From: Methylobacterium sp. W2
GTDB lineage: Bacteria > Pseudomonadota > Alphaproteobacteria > Rhizobiales > Beijerinckiaceae
Assembly: GCF_020662345.1 (NCBI RefSeq)
Contig: NZ_VMOA01000047.1
Span: 1 to 43,127, forward strand
Length of the DNA stretch: 43,127 nt
Direction of reading: 5' to 3'
Position 1 is the stretch's first letter, and every line of letters begins with the position of its first letter. The translations under genes and the position numbers were made by a program. This document shows, in pieces, positions 25,031-32,790 of the stretch. The notes below the pieces were generated by a model. That model did not search any database. It was not told the origin of the DNA and was given only the letters and a program-made list of their open reading frames with translations.

Positions 25031-25086
25031 GCGCTGCCATGCTGTCACGTCAAAATGCTGTAGTGCTGTAATTTTACAGCGCTGCC
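25031..25086 (-). promoter_or_regulatory. Seven-octamer operator/centromere candidate
   Basis: Fifty-six bases that divide evenly into octamers: GCGCTGCC, ATGCTGTC, ACGTCAAA, ATGCTGTA, GTGCTGTA, ATTTTACA, GCGCTGCC. Five fit the consensus RYGCTGYN and two have drifted. It lies about 100 nt upstream of parA, overlapping the end of the small gene at 25074. An array of 8-bp direct repeats is what dimeric RHH proteins bind cooperatively. Confidence 0.6.
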
Positions 25087-25253
25087 ATATAGACCGCGAC
25101 CAGCACGGCAGCGGTAATGACATTGCCCCGGCCGACCTCGTGTCCGGCTCGCGAGAGGATGCCACGCTGCCAGCGCTGGAGCCGACCGATACCGCGAGCC
25201 ATGTCGGAATAGCCGAAGGCGAGGGCGGCTCGCTGAGTGAGACGGAGTTTCAT
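25074..25253 (-). CDS. Very small membrane protein of the island
   Basis: 59 aa: MKLRLTQRAALAFGYSDM, a basic middle (RGIGRLQRWQRGILSRAGHE), and a C-terminal hydrophobic segment VITAAVLVAVYMAAL that reaches the stop. A tail-anchored topology is likely. It is co-oriented with and closely behind the gene at 25268. Unknown function. Confidence 0.55.
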   Translation of the reverse strand: MKLRLTQRAALAFGYSDMARGIGRLQRWQRGILSRAGHEVGRGNVITAAVLVAVYMAAL

Positions 25254-25267
25254 CGGGTGGCGTCCTG

Positions 25268-25540
25268 CTAGGAGATTTCGCGGTCGGAGTCAGAGCCCCG
25301 GAGCCAAACGACTTGGCTGCCGTGATGCTGTTCGGGAGCGCCGAGGGACGGTTCAGTGTCGCCGCCGTCCTCAAGGGTCTCGTCGCCGTCGAGGCCGTCG
25401 AGAATGGCAATCAGCCGGTCGGCGGCATCCATGGCCGCCAGGGCTGCGACCTCGATCTCGGCTCGGATCACCGCCGGGGAGGGGAGAGGAGTTTGCGCCA
25501 CGGTGGCGCGCTTCGGATGGAAGGTGTGGACGTTGCTCAT
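25268..25540 (-). CDS. Hypothetical protein of the island
   Basis: 90 aa from MSNVHTFHPKRATVAQ. A helix AVIRAEIEVAALAAMDAADRLIAILDGLDG is followed by an acidic, disordered tail. It starts 2 nt after the stop of the gene at 25543, so it is in the same operon. Unknown function. Confidence 0.6.
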   Translation of the reverse strand: MSNVHTFHPKRATVAQTPLPSPAVIRAEIEVAALAAMDAADRLIAILDGLDGDETLEDGGDTEPSLGAPEQHHGSQVVWLRGSDSDREIS

Positions 25541-25542
25541 GG

Positions 25543-26138
25543 TCAGGCCACCGCCGCTTGAAGGTCGTGGGCAAAAGCCGCGGTCTGAGCTGGGTCGCCG
25601 TTCTCGATCACCGCCCGAGCGAGGATGCACAGCCGCTCATCCGCCTCCCCAGACAAAGCCGGCTTGCGCCGTTCGGCCTCTACCTCGCAGGCTTCCATCA
25701 GCCGGACGCACTGTTCCAGGACTTGTCCGGCGAAGATGCCGGCGGGCGTGTCTCCCATCCCATCGTCATGGCACCGCGGCTGGCACTTCAGCGCGTGGCA
25801 GAGTTCGTGGAGCAGATCGGCGATGTCATAGAGCCCGCGCATTTCTCGCAGCGAGATCGCCGCCACGTCGGGCAGGGGGAGGACCTCGACAGGAGGAGGG
25901 GCGTCACTGGACACGAGCGCCAAGACCGTTTCCGAAACGCCACGCAGAGCGCGCAGGCAGTCGCTCCCCGTGTCGTCAATTGAGTAGTCGCTGACATACC
26001 GAGGGAGGCAGCCAGCCCATGCAAGGAGACCGGCTGTCGTTGTGGGGCGAACCATCAGAAGTGCGTTGAATGCCTCTACGTCGCGACGCAGCGGCTCTTT
26101 TTCCGCAGCCTCGGCAGCGTCATACTCTGGCGTCCCAG
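25543..26138 (-). pseudogene. C-terminal part of an IS-split gene
   Basis: About 198 codons: TPEYDAAEAAEKEPLRRDVEAFNALLMVRPTTTAGLLAWAGCL... to ...AQTAAFAHDLQAAVA. Removing the IS256 element and one copy of its target duplication joins this in frame to the N-terminal part ending IRAGT (27550-28801), giving an original protein of about 615 aa. As the sequence stands, an ATG at 26178 inside the IS end gives a chimeric ORF (MTTLKLHHCLGHDP plus this part). The module HRQTYAEW...RPTTTAGLLA is typical of methylobacterial accessory proteins of unknown function. Confidence 0.8.
26131..26138. repeat. IS256 target site duplication, left
   Basis: CGTCCCAG, identical to 27542-27549. An 8-bp duplication is typical of the IS256 family. 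Confidence 0.9.
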
Positions 26139-26237
26139 GGTCGTGTCCCAAGCAGTGGTGTAGCTTCAGGGTGGTCATCGGCGGTTGCCGGGTAGGGTCG
26201 GGTTGCGACGACCAACCCCGCACCCGAGAGACCCCCG

Positions 26238-27474
26238 ATGACCGACGAGATCATGGCCCTGCGCGAGCTGATGGAGAAGAGTGCCGACGCTGATCTGCTG
26301 CGCGAGATGATCGGTTTTGCAGCCGAGCGACTGATGGAGCTGGAGGTGGGCGGCCTGACCGGCGCGGCCCACGGCGAGAAGAGCGCCGAGCGGCTGGTCC
26401 AGCGCAACGGCTACCGTGACCGGGACTGGCAGACGCGCGCCGGCACGGTCGAACTGCGCATCCCGAAGCTGCGCAAGGGCTCGTACTTCCCCGGCTTCCT
26501 GGAGCCGCGACGGATGGCCGAGAAGGCACTGACGGCGGTGATCCAGGAGGCCTACATCCAGGGCATCTCGACCCGCTCGGTCGATGATCTGGTCCAGGGA
26601 GGGCCCCATCGCGGCAAGCCGCGATGGGAACCCGCGATGGGCGGCACGGGCGTGTCGAAGAGCCAGGTCTCGCGTCTGTGCCAGGAGATCGACGAGCGGG
26701 TTGGCGCATTCCTGGACCGCCCCATCGAGGGCGAGTGGCCGTATCTCTGGATCGACGCGACCTACGTGAAGGTCCGCCAGGACGGGCGCATCGTCTCGGT
26801 GGCCGTCATCGTGGCGGTCGGCGTGAACACCGACGGTCGCCGCGAAGTCCTCGGCATGGATGTCGGCCCGTCGGAAGCCGAGACGTTCTGGACGGACGAC
26901 CTCACGCAAGCTCGCCCGGCGCGGCCTGCGCGGGGTCAAGCTCGTGATCTCGGACGCCCATGAGGGCATCAAGGCCTCGGTGGCCAAAGTCATGAACGCG
27001 ACTTGGCAACGCTGCCGTGTGCACTTCATGCGCAACGTGCTCGCCCATGCCGGCCGTAGCGGGCGGCGCGTCGTGTCGGCCTTCATCGCTACCGCGTTTG
27101 CCCAGGACGACGCGGAGGCGGCCCGGCAGCAATGGCGACGGGTGGCCGATCAGCTCCGGCCCAAGGTGCCCAAGCTCGCCGTCCTGATGGACACGGCGGA
27201 GCCCGACGTGCTCGCTTACATGGGCTTCCCGGCCGCCCACCGGGTCAAGCTCCACTCCACGAACCCCCTCGAACGACTGAACGGCGAGATCAAACGCCGG
27301 ACCGAGGTCGTGGGCATCTTCCCCAACGAGGCCGCCATCACTCGCCTCGTCGGCGCAATCCTGCTGGAGCAGAACGACGAATGGGCCGTCCAGCGGTCCC
27401 GCTACATGACCCTGGAAAGCATCGCCCCAATCGGCGATGATCCCCTCGTCAGCCTGCCGACCCTGGCAGCCTGA
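26238..27474 (+). pseudogene. IS256 transposase (mutator-type), frameshifted
   Basis: The first frame (26238-26963) holds the N-terminal DNA-binding half and the first catalytic Asp in YLWIDATYVKV. It shifts at about 26905, after ETFWTDDL, where the second frame continues RKLARRGLRGVKLVISDAHEGIKASVAKVM (second Asp) and NPLERLNGEIKRRTEVVGIFPNE (catalytic Glu), ending 27474. One inserted A explains the shift. A 12-codon in-frame insertion (GGPHRGKPRWEP) containing a 10-bp perfect palindrome interrupts DDLVQ-AMGGTG near 26600-26635. It is probably inactive unless rescued by frameshifting. Confidence 0.85.
26605..26628. repeat. Palindrome inserted in transposase
   Basis: CCCATCGCGG-CAAG-CCGCGATGGG, a perfect 10-bp stem. 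CCGCGATGGG recurs as a direct repeat at 26632-26641, so the extra codons may be a small palindromic element with a duplicated edge. Confidence 0.6.
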
Positions 27475-27541
27475 TCCTCCCAGCCCAAGCCGGTAATCGT
27501 GGGGGCCCTCAGCGAGCTACACCACGCCGAGGGACACGACC

Positions 27542-27549
27542 CGTCCCAG
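27542..27549. repeat. IS256 target site duplication, right
   Basis: CGTCCCAG, identical to 26131-26138. Confidence 0.9.
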
Positions 27550-28801
27550 CTCGAATTTCAGACAAGGCTTCCATGAGCGGCCGCCATTCCGCATAGGTCT
27601 GCCGATGGCGCTCGATCACCGCGAAAACAGGGTCCAAGGCTTCACCGGCGGTCGCTAGGCTCGCCCCTACCGGCTGCCCCTTCCAATCCACCCCCGCGAG
27701 CGAGAGACAGGCGTCGATCAGCTTGCGCGCCGCCTCTTCCTTGACGTCTTCCTCGGACCCCAAGCTGGCGTCTGGACCGTAGTTTCCCTGAGGCCAGATG
27801 TTCGGGATCGTGGCGCGGGCCATCGCAGCGAGACCGAGAAGGGTGCGCGGGTTAGACCGATAGATGGCCATACCGATGTCGGTCGCGACGCCGAAAGCGT
27901 CCTCCTCTGCCTCGCTGGTTTCAGCATGGCGGGGAACTGCTTCGGCCCTGCGATAGTCGTCTATCGTCGGCCCGCCGCGAGCGCACGCTTCACGAATGAT
28001 CCTCTCGTACTGCTCCGTAGGCTCCCGCCCGGCTTCGACGGTCACAAGCCAGGCTGCGTGCGCCTCATCGAACTGCCGAGCGAGCGCCAGGATTTCAGCA
28101 TCGTCATTTGCGTGAACCGCGAGCGGCCCCCGGCCGAGCGCGTATTCCTTCCCGGCCTCGAACACGGCATTCGACCGAAAAGCGAGATCATGGAGGGCAT
28201 CGAGCCGGAGTTCCCGGCGGATGCGGTCTTCAATCGGCCGGTTGGCCTCTTGGTCGGTCCCGGCGCGCTCGTTGAACAGCCGGCCGGACTCTCCGCGAGC
28301 AACGCTGAACATGCGCATTGCCATGAAGCTGATCCAATCGGCGACCGGCTTGCGGTGCGCCCGGCCGCTCGCGTCCTCGTAAAGGATCGTCCCGTCTCTC
28401 GGCTGAAACTCAATCGGGATGGCCTTCGTGGGATCGGCAGCGCGGGCCAGCTCATCGAGCCGGAGGAGGCGGCGCAGCTTGTCGAGCTGGCCGGCTTTCA
28501 TGTCCGGATGGCAGTCGTCCCACGATGTGCTGCGCCGCTCGAACTCCGCGAGGGCGAGGTCGTGCAGCCGTTGTGCCTCGTTGGCCACCACGAGATCTAC
28601 CCGTAGGAAGCCTGCGGGCTGGCCGTGCGGATAATCCAGGAACCCCGCAGGCGGGCTGTTCCAATCCACCTCCGGCTCGGCCTCCACCGGCTTCGGACGC
28701 CGGATCACACGGGCTGCGGATGCCTTCAGCGAGGCGGCACGCTCGCGCAGGGTGGGCTTAGCGGGGTCGCGATGGACGAGGCGGGCGAGGGGATTGCGCA
28801 T
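27550..28801 (-). pseudogene. N-terminal part of the IS-split gene
   Basis: From MRNPLARLVHRDPAKPTLRERAASLK (start 28801), about 417 codons to the IS; the frame then runs 11 codons into the IS and stops at 27509. Mostly helical and charged, with two WxxxF-type segments and long linkers; no catalytic motif recognised. The open frame continues upstream to 29515, but that stretch overlaps other genes and looks non-coding. An array of five octamers lies 22 nt upstream of the start, so it is probably under the same control as parA. Confidence 0.75.
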
Positions 28802-28823
28802 CGAATAGCTCCTCAGCGTTGTG

Positions 28824-28863
28824 ATGCTGTCATGCTGTCGTGCTGACATGTTGCAATGCTTCA
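28824..28863 (-). promoter_or_regulatory. Five-octamer operator array
   Basis: Contiguous octamers ATGCTGTC, ATGCTGTC, GTGCTGAC, ATGTTGCA, ATGCTTCA, drifting from perfect to imperfect. It lies directly upstream of the gene starting at 28801 and overlaps the stop codon of the gene at 28861. Confidence 0.65.
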
Positions 28864-29328
28864 GGCGAGGGTGGCGAGACCGACGAGGGCCATTCCGCCG
28901 AAGACGATGACCAGGGCGGCAGCTACCTCGACGCCGGACATGAGGGCGCGGAGGATCGGGGCGACCGGCTCGCGGGGAGGCGTCACCGGCAGGAAATCGA
29001 GATGCAGCGAGCGGGCGAGGTCGCCGGCACGGGCCAGGACCGCGGCGTCCGTGATGCCGTCGTGCTGAATGTGCCAGCGCAGATGACGGAGGAGCGTCAA
29101 GGAGCCGAACCGGGTCGCGCAGGGCGTCAGCAGCAGGCGGTCGAGGGCGGCGCTCATCTCGACCAGGGCTCTGGCCATGCGAGCCTCGGGAGCAGCCTGC
29201 CAGATGGACCAAGCTTCGTCGTGAGCGTCGATGGCGGCCAGCACTGGGTCGGCGTGGAAGGGCACCCGCTCGACAACGGTGGTCGGGACGAGGGGCAGGG
29301 AGAAATCCGGGATCTCGGCATAGGTCAT
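28861..29328 (-). CDS. Hypothetical protein with C-terminal membrane anchor
   Basis: 155 aa. Starts MTYAEIPDFSLPLVPTTVVERVPFHADPVLAAIDAHDEAWSIW; the DPVLAAIDAHDEAW phrase resembles DPVFAVIERHRQTYAEW of the IS-split neighbour, so they share a helical module. The C-terminal segment GVEVAAALVIVFGGMALVGLATLA is a likely membrane helix. Island gene of unknown function. Confidence 0.7.
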   Translation of the reverse strand: MTYAEIPDFSLPLVPTTVVERVPFHADPVLAAIDAHDEAWSIWQAAPEARMARALVEMSAALDRLLLTPCATRFGSLTLLRHLRWHIQHDGITDAAVLARAGDLARSLHLDFLPVTPPREPVAPILRALMSGVEVAAALVIVFGGMALVGLATLA

Positions 29329-29405
29329 CGGTCGGGCTCCAAAGGGCTCGTGGCGGCAGGATCGGGGAAGGGGTGCCGGTTACCCGCCGGCAGGGATCGG
29401 GGCTG

Positions 29406-30065
29406 CTAGGCGGTCGCGTAGGCCATGGCAGCGGTGCGGAGGCGGCTGGCCTTGTGGCGGGCGGCAACCTCGTCGGCGCGCTCGCTGTAGGAGGTCGAGA
29501 GGCCGACGCGGACACGGGGCTCGATGGCGTCAGCGGCCTTCAGGGCCTCGACACCGAGACCGGCGAGGCGGGCAGTCTCGCGGGCCTCAGCCCATGCCCG
29601 CTTGAGCGCCGAGGTGAAGCAATCGCGGCCGATCGAGCGGAAGGGAACGCGGGGGTAGTTGTACGAGGAGCGGAACAGCTCCCAGGCGCGGGCTAGGACA
29701 CCGCGACGGAGAGCGGCAGGCATCGGAGCCACGGGCGCAGCAGCCGGGACGACGAGGCGGCGAGCGGCGTGGGCGCAGGCCCAGAAGAAGCGGAGGGCGC
29801 GGGAGAGGGCGGCGCCCCAGGTCAGGGTCGGGTCGTTCCGGGGGTGCTTGCGGGCCTCGACGATGGCGCAGGACATGATCGCCGGCACGTTGAAGGTGGA
29901 GCCGGTGACGAGGCCGCGATCCATGCCGACCTTGGCGCGGCCAGCTTCGCGCTTGGCGTCGTTCTCGGCCTGGATGGCAGCGGCGAACTCGGCTTTGGTC
30001 GGGCCGGTGTCGCGGATCTCGCGGAGAACCATCGACCAAGAGAGGGTGCGGGAATGGAAGGACAT
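29406..30065 (-). CDS. Hypothetical protein of the island
   Basis: 219 aa. N-terminus MSFHSRTLSWSMVLREIRDTGPTKAEFAAAIQAENDAKREAGRA; a middle region LTWGAALSRALRFFWACAHAARR and a Pro/Ala linker; C-terminus basic and helical. It probably heads the operon that runs leftward to parA. Its codon use is extremely GC-rich. No family recognised. Confidence 0.7.
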   Translation of the reverse strand: MSFHSRTLSWSMVLREIRDTGPTKAEFAAAIQAENDAKREAGRAKVGMDRGLVTGSTFNVPAIMSCAIVEARKHPRNDPTLTWGAALSRALRFFWACAHAARRLVVPAAAPVAPMPAALRRGVLARAWELFRSSYNYPRVPFRSIGRDCFTSALKRAWAEARETARLAGLGVEALKAADAIEPRVRVGLSTSYSERADEVAARHKASRLRTAAMAYATA

Positions 30066-30076
30066 CAGCCCGGCCC

Positions 30077-30262
30077 TCAGGAAGCGGCGACGGCACGGGT
30101 GCCGAGCTTGCGGACGAGGATTTCGCGAGCCTTGGCCTTGTCAGCAAAGCCGCCACGGACGCGCTTCACCTCGACGCCGAGCCAGACGTGATCGAGTTCG
30201 GCCTTGTCGGTGTCACGGACCCGGTAGAACTGCCCGGCGAGGGTTTCGATGATGTTGGGCGT
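30077..30262 (-). CDS. Small hypothetical protein with apparent ACG start
   Basis: 61 aa: PNIIETLAGQFYRVRDTDKAELDHVWLGVEVKRVRGGFADKAKAREILVRKLGTRAVAAS. It reads as a compact basic protein and lies 11 nt before the next island gene. No ATG, GTG or TTG precedes it in frame. An ACG at 30262 sits 8 nt after GGAG, exactly where an ATG would be expected. Either ACG is used, or the start codon was mutated and the gene is silent. Confidence 0.5.
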   Translation of the reverse strand, partial: TPNIIETLAGQFYRVRDTDKAELDHVWLGVEVKRVRGGFADKAKAREILVRKLGTRAVAAS

Positions 30263-30273
30263 TGCTGTATCTC

Positions 30274-30308
30274 CGTTGCAGGGCTATATTTGCTCACTAG
30301 CTGCAACG
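30274..30308. promoter_or_regulatory. Inverted repeat in divergent promoter
   Basis: CGTTGCAG (30274-30281) and CTGCAACG (30301-30308) form a perfect 8-bp inverted repeat with 19 nt between, centred in the gap between the leftward island operon and the rightward XRE gene. It is a likely operator of the XRE protein. Confidence 0.55.
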
Positions 30309-30349
30309 TATCACCAGTCCTGCATCAGAAATACAGGTTCGGAGAGAGA

Positions 30350-30625
30350 ATGGCCCTTCGCGTCACGCCCCGCATGTGCAAGGCCGCTCGCTCACTCGCG
30401 GGATGGGGGCAGGGCGAGCTCTCCGCCGCTTCTGGCGTCTCGAAGTCCACCATCGGAGCCTTCGAGGCGAAGGACGAAGACGCTCGCCTGACAACGATGA
30501 ACAATCGCGCGCTTGTTGAGGCATTCGAGAAGGCCGGGCTGGAGTTCATCCCTGCGAACGGCGGTGGTGCTGGCATCCGGTTCCGGGACAACCCGGCTGC
30601 CGACCCGGCGTTGGGCGCTCCATAA
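30350..30625 (+). CDS. XRE-family HTH regulator
   Basis: 91 aa from MALRVTPRMCKAARSLAGWGQGELSAASGVSKSTIGAFEAKDEDARL, a one-domain Cro/CI-like HTH, then NRALVEAFEKAGLEFIPANGGGAGIRFRD, the common tail of small phage/plasmid XRE repressors. GGAGAGAGA ribosome-binding site. It is divergent from the island operon, with an inverted repeat between, so it probably represses that promoter and its own. Confidence 0.88.
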   Translation: MALRVTPRMCKAARSLAGWGQGELSAASGVSKSTIGAFEAKDEDARLTTMNNRALVEAFEKAGLEFIPANGGGAGIRFRDNPAADPALGAP

Positions 30626-30874
30626 AAGAGCCCGGGTTTTTTTATCGGAATGGGGGTGGCCCGTAGGAAAACGCGGTCAGACTCGCGTGCCCTAAAAGCC
30701 TCTTTTAGAGAGCAGTAGATCAGGCACTCGGACCTAATGTTCAGTACGCTCATGGACCGACATCAGCAGGTGTCTCTGCGCATCGAGTTTGAAACTCACC
30801 TCCCGCGGGCATGATCGCGGGACCATTCCTGCCGTGACACGTTCCACTTCCAACAAACTTAGGATGGAACGACT

Positions 30875-31810
30875 ATGAAGGCTGGTTTCCGGACATTATT
30901 TTCCCTGGCGGGCGCGCTACTGAGTGCGACAGCCGCATGGGCTGAGCCTCCAAAGGCAGCAGTTTTCGACTTCCAGCTTGCCAATCTCGGCATCCAAGGC
31001 CCAACGGAGGCCGATAAGGCACGTCTTGGACCATTAAGTGACCTATTGCGCACCCTTCTAAAAGACAGTGGCCGTTATGTCATCGTATCAACCGATCCCG
31101 TAAAGGAAGAAGTCACCAAAGGATCGGACTTGCGGCACTGCAATGGCTGCGCCGAAGAATATGCGAAGAAGCTCGGTGCCGATGTCGCGATCACGGGTGA
31201 GATCCAGAAGGTCTCAAATCTCATCTTGAACATCAACGTCTATGTGAAGGATCTCCGGGGCGACAAGGCCGAGCAGGCCTACAGCGTGGATATTCGAGGA
31301 GACAACGACATCTCGTTTGATCGAGGCATTAAGTACCTCGTGAAAAACAATCTGCCTCAGTCGGAAGCTTCTATGCCCATCTCCTCCGATACGCACGGCA
31401 TGATAGCGATCTCAAACGCTGCAGACATCAAGTGGCAACCGGCTCCAAATGACCTGCCAAAGGGTATCGAAATTAGTTTACTCGACGGTGATCCAGCTAA
31501 GCCTGGACCCTTCGTGCTGCGGCTAAAGATCCCGGCTAATACGACTATTGCTCCGCATACCCATTCAACCGCTGAAACGGTGACAATCTTGTCCGGTTCT
31601 CTCGTGCACGATATGGGAAGTACGATAGATAAGGGACGTGGAAAGATGCTGGGAACAGGGGGGTTCGTATCCTTGCCGGCGGATATGGCTCATTCATTAT
31701 GGTCAACCGAAGAACAGGTTGTGATTCAAGTAAGCGGAACGGGACCGTTTGGATTGAACTACATCAATTCGGCCGATGATCCGAGTAAGTCTAGCAGCGC
31801 AGATCGCTAA
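30875..31810 (+). CDS. Exported DUF2380-cupin fusion protein
   Basis: 311 aa. Signal peptide about 1-23 (ends TAAWA). Residues about 27-165 match DUF2380/DUF3280-type exported proteins (AAVFDFQLANLGIQG... DLLRTLLKDSGRYVIVSTDPV... GADVAITGEIQKVSNLILNINVYVKDL), including the CxxC of HCNGCAEEYA. About 185-305 is a cupin_2-like domain with metal-type ligands in HTHSTAETVTILSG and a late His in DMAHSLW. Periplasmic. DUF2380 proteins often lie near methylotrophy genes; the cupin partner suggests metal or small-ligand binding. Its GC is lower than the flanking island. Confidence 0.85.
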   Translation: MKAGFRTLFSLAGALLSATAAWAEPPKAAVFDFQLANLGIQGPTEADKARLGPLSDLLRTLLKDSGRYVIVSTDPVKEEVTKGSDLRHCNGCAEEYAKKLGADVAITGEIQKVSNLILNINVYVKDLRGDKAEQAYSVDIRGDNDISFDRGIKYLVKNNLPQSEASMPISSDTHGMIAISNAADIKWQPAPNDLPKGIEISLLDGDPAKPGPFVLRLKIPANTTIAPHTHSTAETVTILSGSLVHDMGSTIDKGRGKMLGTGGFVSLPADMAHSLWSTEEQVVIQVSGTGPFGLNYINSADDPSKSSSADR

Positions 31811-31907
31811 CGCGAATTAGAAATCAGGCTACGGTTATTTAACCGCCCCGTCCGCATCCTGTCCGTCGAGCCAAGTTGCGTACCGGCTCAGCGTGAGATG
31901 AACGACC

Positions 31908-31952
31908 CACCCCGCCGGCCCCGTGATCAGATCGGGGCGGCGGGGGTGAGCG
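31908..31952. terminator. Long GC hairpin
   Basis: CACCCCGCCG and its near-complement CGGCGGGGGTG enclose an inner GCCCCG/CGGGGC stem, about 100 nt after the cupin gene. Termination is likely although the following T run is short. Confidence 0.45.
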
Positions 31953-32004
31953 TTTTGACGGCTGGAGACTTCTTACAACGTGCATGCGTGGGAGTGATGC
32001 CGAG

Positions 32005-32154
32005 CTAGCTTGGCTGCTCCTCGGTCTTTTCGATCTCCGGATCGTCTTCTTCCGGGATCGAGGGCGGCTTCCGCTCAGGCGGTTGGGACGTGGCCGGCGG
32101 ATTGTCGATGGGCTGCAAATCGGCGCCAGGCTGTGGTGTATCGGCTGCGGTCAC
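32005..32154 (-). CDS. Small Pro/Glu-rich protein
   Basis: 49 aa with GTG start (GAGGGA lies 8 nt upstream): VTAADTPQPGADLQPIDNPP... ending IPEEDDPEIEKTEEQPS. It is disordered and acidic. The opposite-strand ORF here (31984) has an Arg/Leu-rich antisense composition and is rejected. Confidence 0.45.
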   Translation of the reverse strand: MTAADTPQPGADLQPIDNPPATSQPPERKPPSIPEEDDPEIEKTEEQPS

Positions 32155-32482
32155 GGGTTTGTTCCCTCATCGTTGCAAGAAGCAAAGCCTCCCATGATCG
32201 GAAGCGTTCCAGAGCGCGACCGAAGCTCGGCCTTGCCCCTCAAGCATTTAGCGCATCGTGAAGGAGAAGGCCGGCGTCAGCCCTGCCTTCCGGCCGGTCT
32301 AGGTACTTCGGCACGACGCACCAGTTCGCCATACAAGCCGATTTTGAGAGCGAGACCTTGCTTTCCGAGATCCGCCCCCGAGTTGGAGCGCATCGAGCCA
32401 TTGCCCGCGGTCGCGACCTAGTCTCGCCATGTAGGAACACCTCAATCTCGCTTCCGTTGAAGTCGAAACTTGGAGCGAACCG
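32155..32482. other. Intergenic, nothing convincing
   Basis: About 330 nt. A minus-strand open frame (32240-32440) ends MANWCVVPKYLDRPEGRADAGLLLHDALNA, but the start region is poor. I do not call a gene. Confidence 0.3.
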
Positions 32483-32698
32483 ATGGTCGATGACGTTGCA
32501 CCACGCGAACCAAAAACTCCGCTACCGCTCCACCCCGCGGAGAAGGCCAAGGAACCGGCCGGCCTCGCCGACGCTGGCCCAACAGGCCCGCGCTCAGTAG
32601 AGCCTTCCGCGGATAAAGGGCCTTCGACAGGGGGATATGATGACCATTCCCCCAGCAACCACCCAACCAACAAAAAGGGTGGCTACGGCGCGGGATAA
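32483..32698 (+). CDS. Small disordered hypothetical protein
   Basis: 71 aa, Pro/Gly/Lys-rich, ending GPSTGGYDDHSPSNHPTNKKGGYGAG. GGAG lies 7 nt before the ATG. It resembles short Gly-rich methylobacterial proteins, with no known function. Confidence 0.5.
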   Translation: MVDDVAPREPKTPLPLHPAEKAKEPAGLADAGPTGPRSVEPSADKGPSTGGYDDHSPSNHPTNKKGGYGAG

Positions 32699-32790
32699 CG
32701 ACAGCTCGTCGTCCTTGTCTCGAAAGTAGCCCCGCGGCCATAAGCATCGTGGGGCTTCCTTAATCAGGTACGCTGGCCTTGAACCGACGA

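Larger units (their letters stand above)
26139..27541 (+). mobile_element. IS256-family insertion sequence, 1403 bp
   Basis: The ends are imperfect inverted repeats of about 28 bp: left GGTCGTGTCCCAAGCAGTGG and onward to GTAGCT; right, read inward, GGTCGTGTCCCTCGGCGTGG and onward to GTAGCT. It is flanked by the perfect 8-bp direct repeat CGTCCCAG. It carries one transposase gene with a frameshift. It has inserted into the co-oriented island operon and splits the gene spanning 25543-28801. Confidence 0.93.

Noticed and set aside
24964..25086. CRISPR-like or replication-iteron array
   Set aside because: Repeats are 8 bp and contiguous with no spacers; no Rep gene is adjacent. An RHH operator/centromere is the better reading, though an origin role is not excluded.
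25045..25410. 121-codon minus-strand frame
   Set aside because: Overlaps the better 59-aa membrane ORF in another frame; low-complexity Arg/Ser/Pro composition.
28802..29515. N-terminal extension of the IS-split gene frame
   Set aside because: Overlaps the gene at 28861 and the octamer array; Pro/Arg-rich; the ATG at 28801 fits better.
31984..32421. 145-codon plus-strand ORF
   Set aside because: Arg/Leu/Gly-rich shadow of the small acidic minus-strand protein; poor start.
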